Below, piece by piece: positions 63,601 through 64,000 of a stretch of DNA of 64,000 nt. How positions within the stretch are numbered: position 1 is the first letter of the stretch; each line of letters opens with the position of its first letter. The notes beneath the pieces are model-generated. The model was not told the DNA's origin and did not search any database. It was given only the letters and a program-made list of their open reading frames with translations. Made by a program: the position numbers and the translations under genes. Source of the DNA: Algoriphagus locisalis (GTDB lineage Bacteria; Bacteroidota; Bacteroidia; Cytophagales; Cyclobacteriaceae); the NCBI RefSeq assembly GCF_900116615.1, contig NZ_FPBF01000002.1, forward strand, positions 1 to 64,000, in the 5' to 3' direction.

Positions 63601-64000
63601 GATTATCTGAGATATCACCTTCCAGCTGCAAATTGAGCGCAGAGTTGACAAATACGTTTTGTGTATTTCCGAAAGAAATCCCTCGGGTCAAGCTTCCGGA
63701 TTTGTATAGGTTGGTGGTAGGAAAAAGCTCTTCCCTAAAATCAAAAGCTGGCAACTCGGCCATGCGGTTGTCCTTGAACCGGGCGGTGGAGTCGTAGTCT
63801 GTGAGTAAGGTGCGACGCGCTACAGGCTGATCAAATCGAACCGAGAAAGTCTGATAGCAAAGCAATACTGAATCGGGCTTGGCTTCATTTTCAAAAATAA
63901 TCTGGAGCTTATTGGTACTGAGATCATATTTGAACTCATAGGCTCCCCCACTCTTATCGGTAATTCTGATCGTTTCTTCCAACAGAGAAAGTGAATCAAC
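60647..64000 (-). CDS. Large outer-membrane beta-barrel protein, 5' end beyond the window
   Basis: At least 1117 residues; the frame is open to the right edge without a stop, so the start and any signal peptide lie outside. The sequence is almost entirely beta-strands, including NLYKSGSLTRGISFGN, the recurring Bacteroidota surface pattern DYVIDYNQAEITFTPK with RVRIDFEY after it, many Tyr/Phe-rich hairpins, and a C-terminal aromatic (MQVSALF). It suggests a very large barrel or adhesin-like surface protein, perhaps distantly like SprA, but no named family is assigned. It ends 64 bp before the SDR gene. Confidence 0.75.
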   Translation of the reverse strand, partial: VDSLSLLEETIRITDKSGGAYEFKYDLSTNKLQIIFENEAKPDSVLLCYQTFSVRFDQPVARRTLLTDYDSTARFKDNRMAELPAFDFREELFPTTNLYKSGSLTRGISFGNTQNVFVNSALNLQLEGDISDNLKIRASITDQNVPFQPEGNTQQIQDFDNVLIELYNDDFSLAAGDVVLQQRQSEFLRYYKNVQGLQFTSNYKMSENWTASSQAFASIAKGKFASIQLPILEGVLGPYRVSGPNNERFVIIMANSEKVFLDGKQLRRGFNEDYVIDYNQAEITFTPKVLITQYSRVRIDFEYAERNYSRSIIGANHTQTNGKVDVYLNYYQEKDNRNRPLFTEFSQQELGLLASVGDSAELARIPRIDSVAFDQNRILYEKVTEFDDLGNPMVYYEYSNDPELAHYELGFSQVGAGLGDYRRSSQLSNGTVYEYVPRLNGQPQGDYSILSQLPLPDSKRMVTAGTRIRLNEHEKFYTELALSSQDQNLFSELDDDNNQGLGIKVGLQSEGRESSLFKGYMMKGQTEYEYNSTNFNFIDRFRYIEFDRDWGLSQQALESAASEQFFRAGIGFEKDALNQFDYLFYLRNRGNVLNGTQHSANWNVQLGSKIRLRQEFFRLNSSQDTLKSDWTRYLGDVSYNSKIIVPGYQFSLDQNALRSAETDSVVSTAMNFKQHLIYLRSNDSLSYSFLADAAWREDKAPFAGELQNDTRAFTSNFTFRKQWTQHSLSSTFTYREIDYLQRDLQSELNVMGKLDYQGSLGKNLIRNEISYAIGNGRELQREFVFLPAPNGDGTHTWRDDNGDGVQQLNEFYLAINPEEKQYIKIFVPTDTYIQAYTSILNYRLQAKFPETWKEAGGLRSFLHKFSNTTSLSVEKKVTSDDFVDRINPFVGGVNREDVLSLRQVIRSSFFFNRASASYGFDLSYFDSQFKQLLSGGFEDLIQKDWKLNTRYNFNGQTTLRIIAGTGNRLSASDFLDNRNYTITQNQIGPEFSWQPTPYFRTTATYSFTGKVNTANVEFKEKALLNQVGLDLRFARAVKTTVTGNLKLIQIDYNGVANSPVGYEMLQALTPGTNVTWNVNWLQKIGEGLQLNLVYEGRNSQGLDRIVHVGRMQVSALF

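Overview
The window looks like chromosomal DNA of a Bacteroidota bacterium, most likely order Cytophagales, family Cyclobacteriaceae (an Algoriphagus-like genome). This is inferred from type IX secretion proteins (PorP/SprF, a PorE-like OmpA protein, a type B C-terminal sorting domain), a SusC/SusD pair, the long form of IspG, MsrA-MsrB and DUF2723 proteins, near absence of Shine-Dalgarno sequences, and many promoters of the Bacteroidota type (TTG, 19 bases, TAnnTTTG). No phage, insertion sequence or CRISPR array was seen.

Layout. 1-411: three tandem minus-strand promoters and the leader of an rRNA operon whose 16S gene lies beyond the left edge. 583-3953: a lectin/PKD surface protein and its PorP/SprF partner. 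4051-9612: a minus-strand operon rel, fur-like, STAS, lipoprotein, purA (stringent response, metal or peroxide regulation, purines). 9688-13243: tRNA-Leu, trigger factor, clpP, clpX. 13274-15338: lpxB, a 23S-IVS-type four-helix protein flanked by inverted repeats, and queD. 15431-21241: an orphan SusC/SusD/lipoprotein uptake locus. 21895-24448: PorE-like protein and queE. 24688-27462: leuS. 27564-30183: a small accessory stretch with a broken HEPN gene, its MNT partner, a glycosyltransferase and an FkbM methyltransferase. 30184-30781: a hairpin-rich intergenic region. 30782-33434: dipeptidase, VIT1-type transporter, DUF5995. 33441-34108: a PIN toxin/antitoxin pair with a likely operator. 34235-41665: mixed envelope and redox genes (DUF4407, SGNH hydrolase, MsrAB, Dabb lipoprotein, propeller lipoprotein, 2-hydroxyacid dehydrogenase); two of them are preceded by copies of the same 93-116 bp leader element. 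41758-44458: a cold-adaptation operon (desaturase, DEAD-box helicase, small basic protein, Csp). 45001-52830: a sulfur neighbourhood (TsdA-like cytochrome plus porin, two YeeE/YedE transporters, persulfide-dioxygenase/rhodanese, thioredoxin) interrupted by a thioesterase-MFS pair. 52998-64000: DUF2723 membrane protein, an AAA/DUF4143 ATPase behind a 32-bp tandem repeat, DUF6728, ispG with an SDR, and a large outer-membrane barrel protein cut by the right edge.

The most unusual items are the repeated leader element (38275 and 40548), the 30184-30781 region with a perfect TTGAT-N4-ATCAA box and an orphan minus-strand terminator, the premature stop in the HEPN gene, the desaturase whose conserved N-terminus lacks an ATG, the three-copy 32-bp repeat abutting the ATPase start, and the CRP-like box placed in front of the TsdA-like gene. 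All functional statements rest on reading the sequence and remembered family signatures; no database search was run.
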